From: JAZDLO01 sp043801935
Lineage (GTDB): Bacteria > Actinomycetota > Thermoleophilia > RBG-16-64-13
DNA: 6,197 nucleotides
Direction of reading: 5' to 3'
NCBI GenBank assembly: GCA_043801935.1
Contig: JAZDLO010000059.1
Location: 1-6,197 of the forward strand
Shown: one piece after another, positions 5,991-6,197 of the stretch
How the letters are laid out: the number at the start of each line of letters is the position of its first letter
Numbering within the stretch: position 1 is the stretch's first letter
Notes under the pieces: model-generated
Databases searched by the model: none
Seen by the model: the letters and a program-made list of their open reading frames with translations, nothing else
Told to the model about the DNA's origin: nothing
Translations under genes and position numbers: made by a program

Positions 5991-6197
5991 CCGATCGAAG
6001 ACCGGGCCTCGTGCGGAGGTTCGAGTCCTCCCGATGGCATTCAGTACACAGAATGGACGGTGAACCGGGTCTTGGTCTTCGCCAGAAGACGCCGGCCCAT
6101 TCTGGGTCTCAGGCGTGGGAGAGCCACCTGTAGGTACTGGGTTGCCACAAATGCAGCTAGACGACGGCCACCTCCTCCGCGGGCTCCGATTCGATGA
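5991..6197. other. Pilin 3' spacer, no supported gene
   Basis: Contains the second T-arm-like sequence (6015-6031), a hairpin GTCTTC-GCCA-GAAGAC (6075-6090), and a smaller one, CCCA-TTC-TGGG (6096-6106) with two weaker outer pairs. These could end the pilin transcript, although no T-tract follows. An open frame from ATG 6151 (or TTG 6142) runs off the window with no good ribosome site and is too short to judge. Confidence 0.4.
6015..6038 (+). other. tRNA T-arm-like sequence, copy 2 (canonical)
   Basis: GGAGG (6015-6019), loop TTCGAGT (6020-6026), CCTCC (6027-6031): five perfect pairs, the G53-C61 closing pair and the TTCRANY loop all match a true tRNA T-arm. CGATGGC (6032-6038, counting the C after the stem) and A follow, where the 3' acceptor strand and discriminator base would be. 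The preceding 48 bases, which include the end of the pilin gene, contain no D-arm, anticodon arm or matching acceptor strand. It is therefore a tRNA 3'-end-like fragment and not a tRNA gene. It starts 25 nt after the pilin stop. Confidence 0.5.

Noticed and set aside
5966..6039. A complete tRNA gene ending at the second T-arm
   Set aside because: The T-arm is perfect but the 5' acceptor strand (GCCATCG expected) and the other arms are absent; the upstream bases encode the pilin C-terminus.
6142..6197. Start of a next gene running off the window
   Set aside because: At most 18 codons, no good Shine-Dalgarno, no recognisable motif.
1..6197. CRISPR array, toxin-antitoxin or defence system
   Set aside because: No regularly spaced repeats, no paired small genes and no nuclease, helicase or transposase domains were seen.

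Overview
This is a high-GC window (roughly low-to-mid 60s % by eye) with mostly G/C-ending codons, GTG/TTG starts alongside ATG, and Shine-Dalgarno sites before most genes. It looks like chromosomal DNA from an uncultured high-GC bacterium. Actinomycetota is the best guess, from the pilin and cupin sequence style, but no taxonomic marker is present. All supported genes are on the + strand.

Layout: (1) 1-125, C-terminal end of a probable class I SAM-dependent methyltransferase. (2) 126-277, short hairpins and a tRNA T-arm-like sequence. (3) 278-1012, a lipoprotein with a Thr/Pro/Ser-rich tail. (4) 1168-2481, a compact GMC-type FAD oxidoreductase with a strong RBS. (5) 2482-2814, a non-coding stretch with a perfect 17-bp dyad and a TGACCCC direct repeat. 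(6) 2815-3597, a signal-peptide-like segment followed in the same frame by a cupin protein, with a TAG codon between them. (7) 3677-3839, the decayed remnant of an ATP-grasp (beta) subunit of an NDP-forming acyl-CoA synthetase: an apparent start region, then a C-terminal tail split by a one-base frameshift. (8) 3844-5244, the intact alpha subunit of that enzyme with its phospho-acceptor His. (9) 5245-5531, a spacer with a 9-bp perfect hairpin. (10) 5532-5990, a type IV prepilin. (11) 5991-6197, a second, canonical T-arm-like sequence and short hairpins.

How the genes relate: the remnant beta and intact alpha synthetase genes must once have formed a beta-alpha operon, since the beta stop is 4 nt before the alpha ATG. 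In these enzymes the alpha subunit binds CoA and carries the phosphohistidine, while the ATP-grasp subunit makes ATP from ADP. An alpha gene without a working beta gene needs a partner elsewhere, or has lost the reaction. The GMC oxidoreductase and cupin could belong to the same catabolic neighbourhood (oxidation feeding an acyl-CoA step), but nothing in the window proves this. The lipoprotein and pilin are cell-surface proteins with no visible link to the metabolic genes.

The most notable signals are the two lesions about 0.8 kb apart (in-frame TAG at 2920, and deletion plus frameshift at 3719-3803) and the pair of tRNA T-arm-like sequences about 5.85 kb apart near the two ends. I see no convincing evidence of a novel defence or mobile system.
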